From Arthrobacter psychrolactophilus (GTDB lineage: Bacteria > Actinomycetota > Actinomycetes > Actinomycetales > Micrococcaceae), in assembly GCF_003219795.1 (NCBI RefSeq), contig NZ_QJVC01000001.1, positions 124,001 through 188,000 on the forward strand: 64,000 nt of DNA, in the 5' to 3' direction. Under the pieces are notes generated by a model, which was given only the letters and a program-made list of their open reading frames with translations, had not been told where the DNA came from and did no database searches. The position numbers and the translations under genes are program-made. This document shows, one piece after another, positions 27,122 to 36,399 of the stretch (position 1 is the first letter of the stretch; each line of letters starts with the position of its first letter).

Positions 27122-28531
27122 TTAGAGCCGTGGCTCGGGTGATCCATGGAGGATAACCTCGGTCGCTTCTGCGATGTGCTCGATCTCCTTGACGGTAAAG
27201 TTGGGCGGGATTTCCCCGGGGCCGTTGGGGCTGCGCGGCACGAGTGCGTGCGTGAATCCCAGGCGACTGGCCTCGTGAATGCGTTGGCTGATGCCGGGCA
27301 CGGGACGTACCTCGCCTGCCAATCCGACCTCGCCAAAGGCCACCATCTTGGCGTGCACCACCTTGTTGGTTTTGGCCGACACGATGGCCAAGGCCACGGA
27401 CAGATCCATGGCGGGTTCGCTCAAACGGGCACCGCCAACAGTGGCCACGTAGCTGTCATCCGAATCCAAGCGCAGCCCGGCCCGCTGTTGCAGGACTGCA
27501 AGGAGCATGCCGATGCGAGTGGAATCTAGCCCGCTCACTGTGCGTCGGGGTTGTGAACCCACGGCGGGCGTCAGGAGCGCCTGAACCTCGGCCAGCAACG
27601 GCCTGCGCCCCTCCATGGTCACGGTGATGCAGGTTCCCGAGACGGGCTGGGACGTACGAGAGGTGAAGAGTCCGCTGGGATCGGCCAGGCCCTCGATGCC
27701 GTCGTCCGTGAGGTCGAAACAGCCAACCTCGTCGGTTTGCCCATACCGGTTCTTGACCGCACGCAGGAGGCGCAGGCGGGAGTGGCGTTCGCCGTCGAAC
27801 TGGCAGACCACATCCACGAGATGTTCCAGCAGACGGGGTCCGGCAATGGAGCCGTCCTTGGTCACATGGCCCACGAGCAGGGTTGTCATGTTCAGTCGTT
27901 TGGCTGCCGCGATGAGGGAGGCTGCTACCTCGCGCACCTGCGAGACACCACCGGCCGCCCCGTCCACCATGGCGCTGCTGAAGGTCTGCACGGAGTCCAC
28001 GATGAGCAGAACGGGCTGCACGGCCTCGACCTGACCAAGTGCCGTGCCCAAATCGGTTTCGGCACCTAGATACAGGGTATCCGCCACCGCGCCAATTCGT
28101 TCGGCCCGCAGCTTGACCTGTGCGGCGGATTCCTCACCCGTCAGGTACAGCACCTTTTTGGGTTCCTGTCCATGTTCGTTGCGGGCAAACTTTGCCGCAA
28201 CGTCCAGCAACAGCGTGGACTTTCCCACGCCGGGCTCTCCCGCGAGAAGGATCACGGCACCCGGGACCATGCCGCCGCCGAGCACGCGGTCCAGCTCGGG
28301 AACCCCTGTGAGGTTATGGGCGGCCTGGGAGGCATCGACCTCGGAGATCAGCTGCGCGGGGCGCACCACGGTGGTCGCGGCCGTTGTCCTGACAACAACG
28401 GTTCCGACCTCCTCGAGGGTTCCCCAGGCTTGGCATTCGCCGCAGCGGCCTACCCACTTGACGGCCGTCCAACCACATTCGGTGCAGCGAAAGTTTTGGC
28501 CGGCGTTTGCTTTCGAACTCTTTGATGCCAT
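27122..28531 (-). CDS. radA: DNA repair protein RadA (Sms)
   Basis: RadA is a RecA-like ATPase that helps process recombination intermediates. In order it has a C4 zinc finger (CTECGWTAVKWVGRCGEC), Walker A GEPGVGKST, the RadA-specific KNRYG motif, and a C-terminal Lon-protease-like domain (VGLAGEVRPVPGISQRIHEA). The 469 residues fit the family. RadA regulates DisA activity in Bacillus, consistent with the two lying together with 144 nt between them. Confidence 0.95.
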   Translation of the reverse strand: MASKSSKANAGQNFRCTECGWTAVKWVGRCGECQAWGTLEEVGTVVVRTTAATTVVRPAQLISEVDASQAAHNLTGVPELDRVLGGGMVPGAVILLAGEPGVGKSTLLLDVAAKFARNEHGQEPKKVLYLTGEESAAQVKLRAERIGAVADTLYLGAETDLGTALGQVEAVQPVLLIVDSVQTFSSAMVDGAAGGVSQVREVAASLIAAAKRLNMTTLLVGHVTKDGSIAGPRLLEHLVDVVCQFDGERHSRLRLLRAVKNRYGQTDEVGCFDLTDDGIEGLADPSGLFTSRTSQPVSGTCITVTMEGRRPLLAEVQALLTPAVGSQPRRTVSGLDSTRIGMLLAVLQQRAGLRLDSDDSYVATVGGARLSEPAMDLSVALAIVSAKTNKVVHAKMVAFGEVGLAGEVRPVPGISQRIHEASRLGFTHALVPRSPNGPGEIPPNFTVKEIEHIAEATEVILHGSPEPRL

Positions 28532-28578
28532 GGAACAACCCTAGCGCTGGGGTCTGACAAATACGCGCTCGCCTAGGA

Positions 28579-29715
28579 CTACTGCAGTTTGGGCAGCAAT
28601 GCCCTTGCCTCGACCGGATCCATCTCGGCGGCCTCCAAGAGATCTACCATCAGGGTGCGGAAAAGCAGGACCACGGTCTGACCCTCCATCAAGGTGATTT
28701 CTAAGTCACTGGGATGGAGCCGGATAGCAATCTCGGCCAGTGAGTTGCGGGCGTGACTCATACTGGAGTGCGTTTTGGCGCCGGAGACAGCTGCCGCGAG
28801 CTCATCCACCGCTGAGGCCGTTTGTCCTACTACCTCGGCAAGATGCATGGTTCCGGCATCGGAGAGCGCGGCGTTATTGATGGCGGTGGCGAGGCGGCGG
28901 GCCAGCACCCGGCTCGACCGCATGGCGTAGTCCACTCGGGTCATGAGCTGGGCCATACCCTCCACCTCTTGCAGGTGCCGGCGGTACATGGGTGAGAGCT
29001 TGGCGATCTCCAGCGAGCCTCGCAGCCCCTGACGCATGTTATCGATGCGTTGCTGCTGACCGCGGGCGCGAACCAGTGCGTGCCAGGCCGTGGTGGAGTC
29101 GTTGTAGGACAGCGCGGCCGCGCACTCACGAAGAACCAGGGTGAGCTCGGCTAGGACTTCTTTAAGGTCTTCCTGGGGTTCCCTGCGGGGATCTTTGGGA
29201 ATGAGGAAGGTTGCGGCTAGGGCAAAGCAACCGCCGATGACGGCGTCGAGACTGCGGGAGAACGGCCCACCCTCCGGGATGGGAAGCAACACCACCAGGA
29301 GTGATTGCAGCGCCAGCTGGGTTGTGAAGATGACACCGCTATCGAGGAATCTGGCCAACAAGATGGAGAGGAACACGACCAGGGCGGCCTGCCAGATGCC
29401 GGAACCGAGCCAATGCAGCAGTAAATCGCCCACCGCAATTCCGATCGTGCAGCCCACGCCGACCTCAAGTACGCGACGCAGCCGGGGGTCTCGGGTAAAG
29501 CCGAGCGCCACGATGGCGCTCGTAGCGGCAAACAGCGGGCCCTGATGTCCGAGTACCAACTCGGAAAAATAGTACGCTCCCACGGCGCAGAATGACATGA
29601 TGAGGGCGCGACTCACTGAGTTCGCACTGCGGCGCAGACCTAAGCTGGTGCGCTGCTTCAGGAACAAAAATGTGGCAGCAACCTTGGCGGATTCGCGCTG
29701 CACAGACTCTGGCAT
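28579..29715 (-). CDS. FUSC / aromatic-acid-exporter-like membrane protein
   Basis: The 378-residue protein starts with a hydrophobic half of about five to six membrane segments (ALIMSFCAVGAYYFSELVLG, LFAATSAIVALGF, then LLLHWLGSGIWQAALVVFLSILLA), including TRDPRLRRVLEVGVGCTIGIAVG typical of FUSC/DUF939 proteins. A long helical cytoplasmic half follows. Family members are linked to export of aromatic acids or stress compounds; the substrate here is unknown. No partner gene adjoins it. Confidence 0.72.
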   Translation of the reverse strand: MPESVQRESAKVAATFLFLKQRTSLGLRRSANSVSRALIMSFCAVGAYYFSELVLGHQGPLFAATSAIVALGFTRDPRLRRVLEVGVGCTIGIAVGDLLLHWLGSGIWQAALVVFLSILLARFLDSGVIFTTQLALQSLLVVLLPIPEGGPFSRSLDAVIGGCFALAATFLIPKDPRREPQEDLKEVLAELTLVLRECAAALSYNDSTTAWHALVRARGQQQRIDNMRQGLRGSLEIAKLSPMYRRHLQEVEGMAQLMTRVDYAMRSSRVLARRLATAINNAALSDAGTMHLAEVVGQTASAVDELAAAVSGAKTHSSMSHARNSLAEIAIRLHPSDLEITLMEGQTVVLLFRTLMVDLLEAAEMDPVEARALLPKLQ

Positions 29716-29736
29716 GGCCCTAGTCTATGCGCGAAA

Positions 29737-29775
29737 AGCGGCCTCCCTGCCCGTGAAGTCTGCAGGAAGGCCGCT
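29737..29775 (-). terminator. Intrinsic terminator after marR
   Basis: AGCGGCCTCCCTGC (29737-29750) and GCAGGAAGGCCGCT (29762-29775) form a stem with one mismatch around an 11-nt loop. On the minus strand it is followed by TTTT. It ends the MFS-marR transcript before the FUSC-family gene. Confidence 0.8.
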
Positions 29776-29812
29776 CGTGAGGCATAAGCCCAATAGCTAA
29801 GGAATTAACTTT

Positions 29813-30301
29813 TCAGTCGAGATCCTCGTTGAAGTGGGCCAAGAGCTGAGCGAAAAGACGAACCTCTTCGAGATCCCACTTGGAGAGCCGGTTAAACAGC
29901 GCCTGACGAGCGCTGTCCTGCGTTGCCTCGTACCGCTCGTGGGCCTCTTGGGTCAGGGCCACAATCATGGCCCGACCATCAGCAGGATCAGGGGTTCGGG
30001 AGATGAGTCCGAGCTCTTCAAGTTGTTTCAAAAGCCGGCTGACAACAGCCTTATCGGTATCCAACTGCGCGGTCAGCGTCACCTGATGCATGGCGCCGCA
30101 ACGGGAAAGGAGCATCATGGCCGAAAACGCCATGGGCTTGAGATCCGGATGGATCATCGCTGCCCGGACCCCGAGACTTTTCCGTGCCCTGATGAGCAAG
30201 GTTCCAATGTTTTGTTGGGCGGTCTTGATGACCTCGGCCATCTCATGTTCCTCGGCTGCGCTTAAGGTCGGCACAGCCGAGGCTTGTTCCGCGGTACTCA
30301 C
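29813..30301 (-). CDS. MarR-family transcriptional regulator
   Basis: This winged-helix protein of 162 residues has a recognition region reading GAMHQVTLTAQLDTDKAVVSRLLKQLEELGLISRTPDPADGRAM, which contains the DxRxx wing typical of MarR. It is translationally coupled to the upstream efflux gene: its GTG overlaps the MFS stop by 4 nt (GTGA). A perfect inverted repeat lies before the operon, so autoregulation of the efflux pair is likely, with release by the pump substrate. Confidence 0.9.
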   Translation of the reverse strand: MSTAEQASAVPTLSAAEEHEMAEVIKTAQQNIGTLLIRARKSLGVRAAMIHPDLKPMAFSAMMLLSRCGAMHQVTLTAQLDTDKAVVSRLLKQLEELGLISRTPDPADGRAMIVALTQEAHERYEATQDSARQALFNRLSKWDLEEVRLFAQLLAHFNEDLD

Positions 30302-32007
30302 TTGCGGCCCGAGAGCTCTTCAGATTCCGGGGTAATCGCTACAGATGCTGCACTGACCTCAACAAGGAGTTCCTCAGCTTCTGCAAGCACGGCGCTCTTA
30401 CCGTCTTCTGCGGCGTCACTTGAGGCGCGCTGAGCTCGGGTTTGGTTACTCAACTCCAGGTTCGGCAAGAAGATGATCGCCAGGATCGTCAGGATGCTCA
30501 GAGGTGCGGCAACGAAGAAGACATGCGCGACGCCGTCACCGTAGGCCGACTCGATGATGACTCGAACAGAGTCCGGCAGCGTGTGGACAGATGGAATATT
30601 GCCACTGCTCAGGGCAAGGCCAATTTCCTGACCCTTTTCGCCTAGGGCGCCTAGGGCGGCCTGCAGTTCCTGCGACTTCTGACCCATCAGGTCAACAACC
30701 TTGCTGGCCATGATGGCACCCAAGACCGAGACGCCCACGGTGCCGCCCAAAGAACGGAAGAACGCGATGCCAGAGCTGGCCACACCAATCTCGGCCGGGG
30801 TTACGGCGTTCTGAACCACCAAGACGAGGTTCTGCATGACCATGCCCAAACCAGCTCCCAGAAGGAACATGAAGAAGGAGACCAGGATGAAGTTGGTGTC
30901 GTAATGGATCGTGCCCAACAGGTACAGGCCCGCGAGCTGCAAGACGGAGCCGATGACCATGATGGCCTTCCACTTACCGTGCTTGGAGATCAATGCGCCA
31001 GCAATCGTGGAAACGATCAGCAATCCCGCCATCATCGGGATGGTCATCAAACCCGACTGGGTGGCATTGGCGCCACGTGCCAGCTGCATGTACTGCGCCA
31101 GGAAGACCGAGGTGCCAAACATGGAGACACCTACAGAAATGGAGGCAACCACGGAGAGTGTAAATGTGGAATTCTGGAACATGCTCAGCGGGATGATGGG
31201 CTCGGAAGCCTTGAATTCCACAATGACAAAGGCGGCAAGGGCAACGAGTGCACCACCGACCATCCAGACCGAAGCCATGGAAGCCCAGTCGAACTGGCTA
31301 CCGGCCAGTGATACCCAAATCAGGAGCAAGGAAACGCCTGCGGACAGCAAGACAATACCGGCGTAGTCGATTGAGACCTTACGCTTGGCCTGTACCGGGA
31401 GGTGCAGGGTCTTCTGGATCAAGATGATGGCAACGATGGCGAACGGCAGTGCCACGAAGAAGTTCCAGCGCCAGTTGATGGCGTCCGTGATGAAGCCACC
31501 GATCAACGGTCCACCTACGGTACCCACGGCCATGACGGCGCCGAAGAGGCCCATGTACTTGCCGCGCTCGCGGGGAGAGATGATGTCAGCCATGACGATC
31601 TGGCTCAAGGCGGTCAAGCCACCGGCGCCCAGACCCTGGAAGACGCGCATCGTAATGAGCATCGAGGTGTCCTGCGAGAAGCCAGCGACGGCCGAGGCCA
31701 CGACGAAGATGACGAGCGAAAGCTGCAGAAGTAGCTTGCGATTGTAAAGATCGGCAAGCTTGCCCCAGATCGGGGTGGAGATCGTGGTGGCCAGCAAGGT
31801 TGCCGTGACAACCCAGGTGTACGCGGCCTGATCTCCGTTAAGGTCAGAGAGAATGACGGGCAGTGAGGTCGACACGACCGTGCCGGCCAGGATTGAGACG
31901 AACATACCCATCAGGAGGCCGGTGAGTGCTTGCAGCACCTGGCGGTGGGTCATGCCCGATTCGGACAGCGCGGGGGCTGCCTTAGCGGTGGTTGAATTCT
32001 TGGACAA
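30298..32007 (-). CDS. MFS drug-efflux transporter (DHA2, EmrB/QacA type)
   Basis: A 14-helix major facilitator is indicated by the start block LMGMFVSILAGTVVSTSLPVILSDL, motif A LADLYNRKLLLQ, motif C-like AVGTVGGPLIGGFI and a length of 569 residues. An ATG at 32079 is in frame, but TTG 32007 has GGAG 6 nt upstream, and the longer form would run through the operator repeat at 32032-32057. I therefore chose TTG 32007. It forms an operon with the MarR regulator and probably exports a toxic compound by proton antiport. Confidence 0.87.
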   Translation of the reverse strand: MSKNSTTAKAAPALSESGMTHRQVLQALTGLLMGMFVSILAGTVVSTSLPVILSDLNGDQAAYTWVVTATLLATTISTPIWGKLADLYNRKLLLQLSLVIFVVASAVAGFSQDTSMLITMRVFQGLGAGGLTALSQIVMADIISPRERGKYMGLFGAVMAVGTVGGPLIGGFITDAINWRWNFFVALPFAIVAIILIQKTLHLPVQAKRKVSIDYAGIVLLSAGVSLLLIWVSLAGSQFDWASMASVWMVGGALVALAAFVIVEFKASEPIIPLSMFQNSTFTLSVVASISVGVSMFGTSVFLAQYMQLARGANATQSGLMTIPMMAGLLIVSTIAGALISKHGKWKAIMVIGSVLQLAGLYLLGTIHYDTNFILVSFFMFLLGAGLGMVMQNLVLVVQNAVTPAEIGVASSGIAFFRSLGGTVGVSVLGAIMASKVVDLMGQKSQELQAALGALGEKGQEIGLALSSGNIPSVHTLPDSVRVIIESAYGDGVAHVFFVAAPLSILTILAIIFLPNLELSNQTRAQRASSDAAEDGKSAVLAEAEELLVEVSAASVAITPESEELSGRK

Positions 32008-32031
32008 AAAGGACTCCAAAACAAAGCAGGA

Positions 32032-32057
32032 ATATAGTTGATTAACATCAACTATAT
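32032..32057. promoter_or_regulatory. Perfect inverted repeat, probable MarR operator
   Basis: ATATAGTTGAT (32032-32042) and ATCAACTATAT (32047-32057) are perfect 11-bp arms around TAAC. The site lies 25 nt upstream of the TTG start of the MFS-marR operon. This length and AT-rich symmetry are typical of MarR operators. It would overlap the operon promoter or its early transcribed region. Confidence 0.78.
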
Positions 32058-32201
32058 TGAAGTAGTTGTCATAGAGCAACCATTTTTCCCTGTGATGTGC
32101 ATCTAACGCGCGGCGCTCGCAGTCTGTGCGACGGCCAATCTTGCCGCAAAACCAGCAAAATGTGACCGATGTCGCGCTTAACTTCCAAGAATCCCCGCTG
32201 C

Positions 32202-32220
32202 GTTAACCTTCTGTTCACCT
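32202..32220 (+). promoter_or_regulatory. PHO box upstream of pstS
   Basis: GTTAACC (32202) and GTTCACC (32213) repeat at an 11-nt spacing, the form of the actinobacterial PhoP-binding PHO box (GTTCACC-type direct repeat units). The site is about 80 nt before the pstS start. A matching element lies upstream of phoX. Confidence 0.65.
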
Positions 32221-32301
32221 AGTTCGGGTCGTTGCTTTACCTCCGCCTTTTACGCTCGAGAAGTAATGAATCGAAAGCAACCCATCGAAGAGGTAAATAG
32301 C

Positions 32302-33423
32302 GTGAAGGCACTTCACATTGGCCGCGTGGCAGCAGTTCTCACCGTCGGCGCATTGGCACTGACAGCTTGTGGCACCGACAACGTAGTGTCCACCGGCAAC
32401 GGCGGAACCTCGGCAGCAAGCAACGGCACTGCAGTGACCGGCACCTTGACCGGAACCGGCGCCAGCTCCATCTCGGCAGCCATGGACGCCTGGAAGGCCG
32501 GCTTCGAGTCAGCTAACTCCGGCGCCAAGATCCAGTACTCCCCGGAAGGCTCCGGCGCAGGCCGTAAGGCCCTCATCGCTGGCGCAGTTCAGTTTGCCGG
32601 CTCGGATGCTTACATGAAGGACGAAGAACTCGCCTCCGCCCAGGAAAAGTGTGGCCCCGCTGGCGCCATCAACATCCCCTGGTACATCTCACCGATCGCA
32701 GTCGCGTTCAACGTTGAAGGGGTCAAGGACCTCAAACTCGACGCCGACACCATCGCCAAGATCTTCCGCGGCGACATCAAGAACTGGAACGACGCCGCCA
32801 TCAAGGCAGCCAACCCGGATGCAACCCTCCCGGATCTGGCCATCACGCCCGTTCACCGCTCCGATAACTCGGGCACCACCGAAAACTTCACCGACTACCT
32901 GGCCGCGGCAGCCTCCACTGTCTGGACCGACAAGAAGTCCGGCGACTGGCCCACCGCCCTGCCGGGCGAAAACGCTAAGGGTACCTCCGGCGTCGTCAAG
33001 ACCGTCACCGAGACCCCCGGCGCCATCACCTACGCTGATGACTCAGCCGTCACCGAAGCCCTGGGCAAGGTGGAACTGAAGGTTGGCGACGCTTACGTTC
33101 CCGTCACGGCAGAAGCCGCAGCCAAGGCCGTTGACGCGGCAACCGTTGTTGAAGGCCGTTCCGCGAACGACCTGTCCCTGAAGCTCGACCGCAAGACCAC
33201 CGTCGCCGGCGCTTACCCCGCCGTCCTGGTCTCCTACGGTGTCTTCTGCGCCTCCTACCCGGATGCTGCCACGGCCGATCTGGTCAAGGCTTTCGGCACC
33301 TTCGTCCTGAGCGAAGACGGCCAGAAGCAGGCTGCGGATGCCGCCAAGAGCGCCCCGCTGTCCACCGAATTGGCAGCCAAGGCCAAGACGGCACTTGACT
33401 CCATCACCGTCGCCGCTAAATAA
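32302..33423 (+). CDS. pstS: Phosphate ABC transporter, phosphate-binding lipoprotein
   Basis: PstS captures inorganic phosphate outside the cell for the PstCAB importer. The lipoprotein signal peptide ends in LALTAC, with the lipidated Cys at residue 23. The conserved GSGAGRKALIAGAVQFAGSDA segment contributes to phosphate binding. GTG 32302 was chosen because GAGG is about 8 nt upstream and the signal peptide begins there; ATG 32266 is an alternative. It has 373 residues and is the first gene of pstSCAB, preceded by a PHO box. Confidence 0.95.
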   Translation: MKALHIGRVAAVLTVGALALTACGTDNVVSTGNGGTSAASNGTAVTGTLTGTGASSISAAMDAWKAGFESANSGAKIQYSPEGSGAGRKALIAGAVQFAGSDAYMKDEELASAQEKCGPAGAINIPWYISPIAVAFNVEGVKDLKLDADTIAKIFRGDIKNWNDAAIKAANPDATLPDLAITPVHRSDNSGTTENFTDYLAAAASTVWTDKKSGDWPTALPGENAKGTSGVVKTVTETPGAITYADDSAVTEALGKVELKVGDAYVPVTAEAAAKAVDAATVVEGRSANDLSLKLDRKTTVAGAYPAVLVSYGVFCASYPDAATADLVKAFGTFVLSEDGQKQAADAAKSAPLSTELAAKAKTALDSITVAAK

Positions 33424-33459
33424 GCGCGTCGTAGCTAAGCGTCAATAGAAAGTACTAGA

Positions 33460-34407
33460 TTGTCCACCACAAAGCTCATACCCAAAGCGGGAGCTGGGCA
33501 AGCCGCGTCAGGTCGTACCGGAGATAAAGTTTTCTCCGGTGCGGCCTTGACCGCCGGTGCGCTGATTGTTGCCGTGCTATTTGCTGTGGCCCTGTTCTTG
33601 ATCGTTCAGGCGCTCCCAACCTTTAGCGCGGCCGCAGCAGACATCACGGGAGGCAAGGGGTTCTTCTCCTACATCTTCCCGATCGTTGTCGGCACGCTCA
33701 TTGCAGCCACCATTGCCCTGCTCATCGCCACCCCCATCGGTGTGGCCGTGGCCTTGTTCATCTCCCACTACGCTCCCCGCAGTCTTGCTCGCGGATTGGG
33801 CTATGTGGTGGACCTTCTGGCAGCCATCCCCTCAGTTGTTTACGGTGCCTGGGGCGCAAGCTTCCTGGCCTCGAACCTCAAAGTCCCGTACCAGTGGCTT
33901 GCCGAGAACCTCGGCTGGATCCCCATCTTTGGCGGTCCCGCTTCCGGAACCGGCAAGACCATCTTGACCGCCGGCATTGTGCTGGCCGTCATGGTGCTGC
34001 CGATCATCGCCTCACTGACCCGTGAGATTTTCCTGCAGGCCCCCATGCTGCACCAAGAAGCGGCGTTGGCGTTGGGTGCCACTCGGTGGGAAATGATCCG
34101 TATGGCTGTTCTGCCCTTCGCTCGTGGCGGCATCATCAGCGCCGTCATGCTGGGACTGGGCCGTGCGCTGGGTGAGACCATGGCCGTTGCCCTTGTACTG
34201 TCCTCCGGCCCGTTGATCGCTTCCTTGATCCGCTCCGGAAACCAAACCATCGCCGCAGAAATTGCCCTCGACTTCCCTGAAGCCTTTGGCCTGCGCATGC
34301 ACGAACTGATCGCCGCCGGTCTGGTGCTCTTCCTGATCACCCTCGCCGTCAACATGGTGGCCCGTTGGATCATCAACCGCCACAAAGAATTCTCGGGAGC
34401 CAACTAA
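33460..34407 (+). CDS. pstC: Phosphate ABC transporter permease PstC
   Basis: PstC is an integral membrane subunit with about six helices. The ABC permease EAA loop reads LHQEAALALGATRWEMIRMAVLPFARGGI, and the first helix begins GAALTAGALIVAVLFAVALFL. The 315 residues start at TTG 33460 with a weak upstream AGAAAG. The end overlaps the pstA ATG by one nucleotide (TAATG), so the two permeases are coupled. Confidence 0.94.
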   Translation: MSTTKLIPKAGAGQAASGRTGDKVFSGAALTAGALIVAVLFAVALFLIVQALPTFSAAAADITGGKGFFSYIFPIVVGTLIAATIALLIATPIGVAVALFISHYAPRSLARGLGYVVDLLAAIPSVVYGAWGASFLASNLKVPYQWLAENLGWIPIFGGPASGTGKTILTAGIVLAVMVLPIIASLTREIFLQAPMLHQEAALALGATRWEMIRMAVLPFARGGIISAVMLGLGRALGETMAVALVLSSGPLIASLIRSGNQTIAAEIALDFPEAFGLRMHELIAAGLVLFLITLAVNMVARWIINRHKEFSGAN

Positions 34408-35513
34408 TGGCCACGCTCATGACTGAACGTAAGCGCTCCGCCCTGACCCGCGGCCGCCTCCCGCGCTACACCCCGTACGCGATTGCGGTTGCCGCGATCA
34501 TCATCTCCGCCGCGCTGCTGTCCCTAGTCGGGTTCAATGTCTTCGGCTGGGCCGTGCTCTCCGCGGTGTTGTTTGCCGCAGGCAACGTCACCAGTGCCGC
34601 CATCGTCGAGGGACGCCGCAAGGCGACCGACAAGTTCGCCACCTCCCTCGTGGTGGGTGCCTTCCTTGTCGCCCTGCTCCCGCTCGTTTCGGTCATCTGG
34701 ACGGTGCTTGTCAACGGCGTTCCCGGGCTCATGGCTCCGGGCTTCCTGACAACATCCATGAACGGTGTCACCGGTGCCGTGGATAACGCCGCGGTCAAGG
34801 ATGGCACCCCCGTCCTCGGTGGTGTTTACCACGCTTTGGTTGGCTCCGTGCTGATCACCCTGTGGGCCACGATCATCTCGGTGCCCGTCGGCTTGCTGAC
34901 CGCCATCTACCTTGTGGAATACAGCGCCGGAAACCGCTTCTCCAAGGTCATCACCTTCCTGGTCGATGTCATGACCGGCATCCCCTCGATCGTCGCCGGC
35001 CTCTTCGCCGCAGCCTTCTTCGCCATGATCCTGGGCCCGGGCACGAAGACCGGCTTCGTGGCCGCCGTCGCGCTGTCGGTGCTCATGATCCCCGTGGTGG
35101 TGCGCTCCAGCGAGGAAATGCTCAAGATCGTTCCCAATGAATTGCGCGAGGCAGCCTATGCCTTGGGTGTGCGTAAGTGGCGCACCATCGTCAAGGTGGT
35201 TATTCCGACGGCGATCTCCGGTATTGCCTCGGGTGTCACCTTGGCCATTGCTCGCGTTATCGGCGAGACGGCTCCGCTGCTGGTCACGGCCGGCTTCGCC
35301 ACGAGCATCAATATGAACGTCTTTGCCGGGTGGATGTCCTCCCTGCCCACCTTTATCTACACGCAGATCATGACGCCGACCTCGCCGTCGAACGCCGATC
35401 CGTCCACGCAACGTGCCTGGGCTGCGGCATTGCTGCTGATCATTCTTGTCATGCTGTTGAATCTCGGAGCCCGCCTCGTGGCCCGCGTATTCGCGCCGAA
35501 AACCGGCCGCTAA
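34407..35513 (+). CDS. pstA: Phosphate ABC transporter permease PstA
   Basis: PstA is the second membrane subunit. Its EAA loop is [28 protein letters not shown], and helix-rich stretches fill the protein. ATG 34407 (TAATG junction with pstC) gives 368 residues; the upstream in-frame ATG at 34365 lies inside pstC and is unlikely. PstA is longer than the E. coli subunit because of an N-terminal extension with extra helices, as is common in actinobacteria. Confidence 0.94.
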   Translation: MATLMTERKRSALTRGRLPRYTPYAIAVAAIIISAALLSLVGFNVFGWAVLSAVLFAAGNVTSAAIVEGRRKATDKFATSLVVGAFLVALLPLVSVIWTVLVNGVPGLMAPGFLTTSMNGVTGAVDNAAVKDGTPVLGGVYHALVGSVLITLWATIISVPVGLLTAIYLVEYSAGNRFSKVITFLVDVMTGIPSIVAGLFAAAFFAMILGPGTKTGFVAAVALSVLMIPVVVRSSEEMLKIVPNELREAAYALGVRKWRTIVKVVIPTAISGIASGVTLAIARVIGETAPLLVTAGFATSINMNVFAGWMSSLPTFIYTQIMTPTSPSNADPSTQRAWAAALLLIILVMLLNLGARLVARVFAPKTGR

Positions 35514-35539
35514 ATTTTTGTGAAGAAGGAACTCTAGTT

Positions 35540-36319
35540 ATGTCCAAACGTATCGATGTCAGCGATTTGAATGTCTACTACGGCGATTTCCTCGCCGTGG
35601 AGGACGTCAATATCAACCTCGAAGCCAAGTCCGTCACGGCCTTCATCGGCCCCTCGGGCTGTGGCAAGTCCACCTTCCTGCGCACTCTGAACCGCATGCA
35701 CGAGGTCATCCCCGGCGCCCGCGTCGAGGGCAAGGTCCTCCTTGACGGCGACAACCTCTACGCCGACGGCGTTGACCCTGTGACGGTGCGCAGCCAGATC
35801 GGCATGGTGTTCCAGCGCCCCAACCCGTTCCCCACCATGAGCATCCGTGACAACGTCTTGGCCGGTGTGAAGCTCAACAGCCGCCGCATGCCCAAGTCCG
35901 ACGCCGACGACCTCGTCGAGAAGTCCCTCCGCGGCGCCAACCTGTGGAACGAGGTCAAGGACCGCCTCGAGAAGCCCGGCTCCGGCCTCTCCGGTGGTCA
36001 GCAGCAGCGCCTGTGCATCGCCCGTGCCATCGCCGTCTCACCCGACGTGATCCTGATGGACGAGCCCTGCTCCGCCCTCGACCCGATCTCCACGCTCGCC
36101 ATTGAGGACCTCATCAACGAGCTCAAGGACGAATACACCGTGGTGATCGTGACGCACAATATGCAGCAGGCAGCCCGCGTCTCCGACAAGACCGCCTTCT
36201 TCAACATCGCCGGCACCGGCAAGCCCGGCAAGCTCATCGAGTTCGCCGACACCACCACGATCTTCAACAACCCTGGCGAGAAGTCCACCGAGGACTACGT
36301 TTCAGGTCGCTTCGGATAA
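35540..36319 (+). CDS. pstB: Phosphate ABC transporter ATP-binding protein PstB
   Basis: PstB powers phosphate import. Walker [10 protein letters not shown] is at 37-45, the signature [14 protein letters not shown] and Walker [13 protein letters not shown] are intact, and the His switch is in [18 protein letters not shown] upstream fits ATG 35540, giving 259-260 residues; the frame is open upstream into pstA as a shadow. It ends the pst operon before a strong terminator. No phoU follows directly. Confidence 0.97.
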   Translation: MSKRIDVSDLNVYYGDFLAVEDVNINLEAKSVTAFIGPSGCGKSTFLRTLNRMHEVIPGARVEGKVLLDGDNLYADGVDPVTVRSQIGMVFQRPNPFPTMSIRDNVLAGVKLNSRRMPKSDADDLVEKSLRGANLWNEVKDRLEKPGSGLSGGQQQRLCIARAIAVSPDVILMDEPCSALDPISTLAIEDLINELKDEYTVVIVTHNMQQAARVSDKTAFFNIAGTGKPGKLIEFADTTTIFNNPGEKSTEDYVSGRFG

Positions 36320-36333
36320 GCACTTTTCAAAGC

Positions 36334-36373
36334 ACGACGGCGGCCCTCACCTTTTGGTGGGGGCCGCCGTCGT
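36334..36373. terminator. Bidirectional terminator between pstB and pit
   Basis: ACGACGGCGGCCCTCACC (36334-36351) pairs with GGTGGGGGCCGCCGTCGT (36356-36373) around TTTT with one mismatch. It separates the convergent pstB and pit genes and probably stops both. Confidence 0.85.
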
Positions 36374-36399
36374 TGGTGTTCTTGGAGTTTGTCTGTGGC

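Noticed and set aside
35177-35539. N-terminal extension of the pstB frame into pstA
   Set aside because: The extension lies in pstA in another frame. PstB similarity and an RBS begin at 35540.
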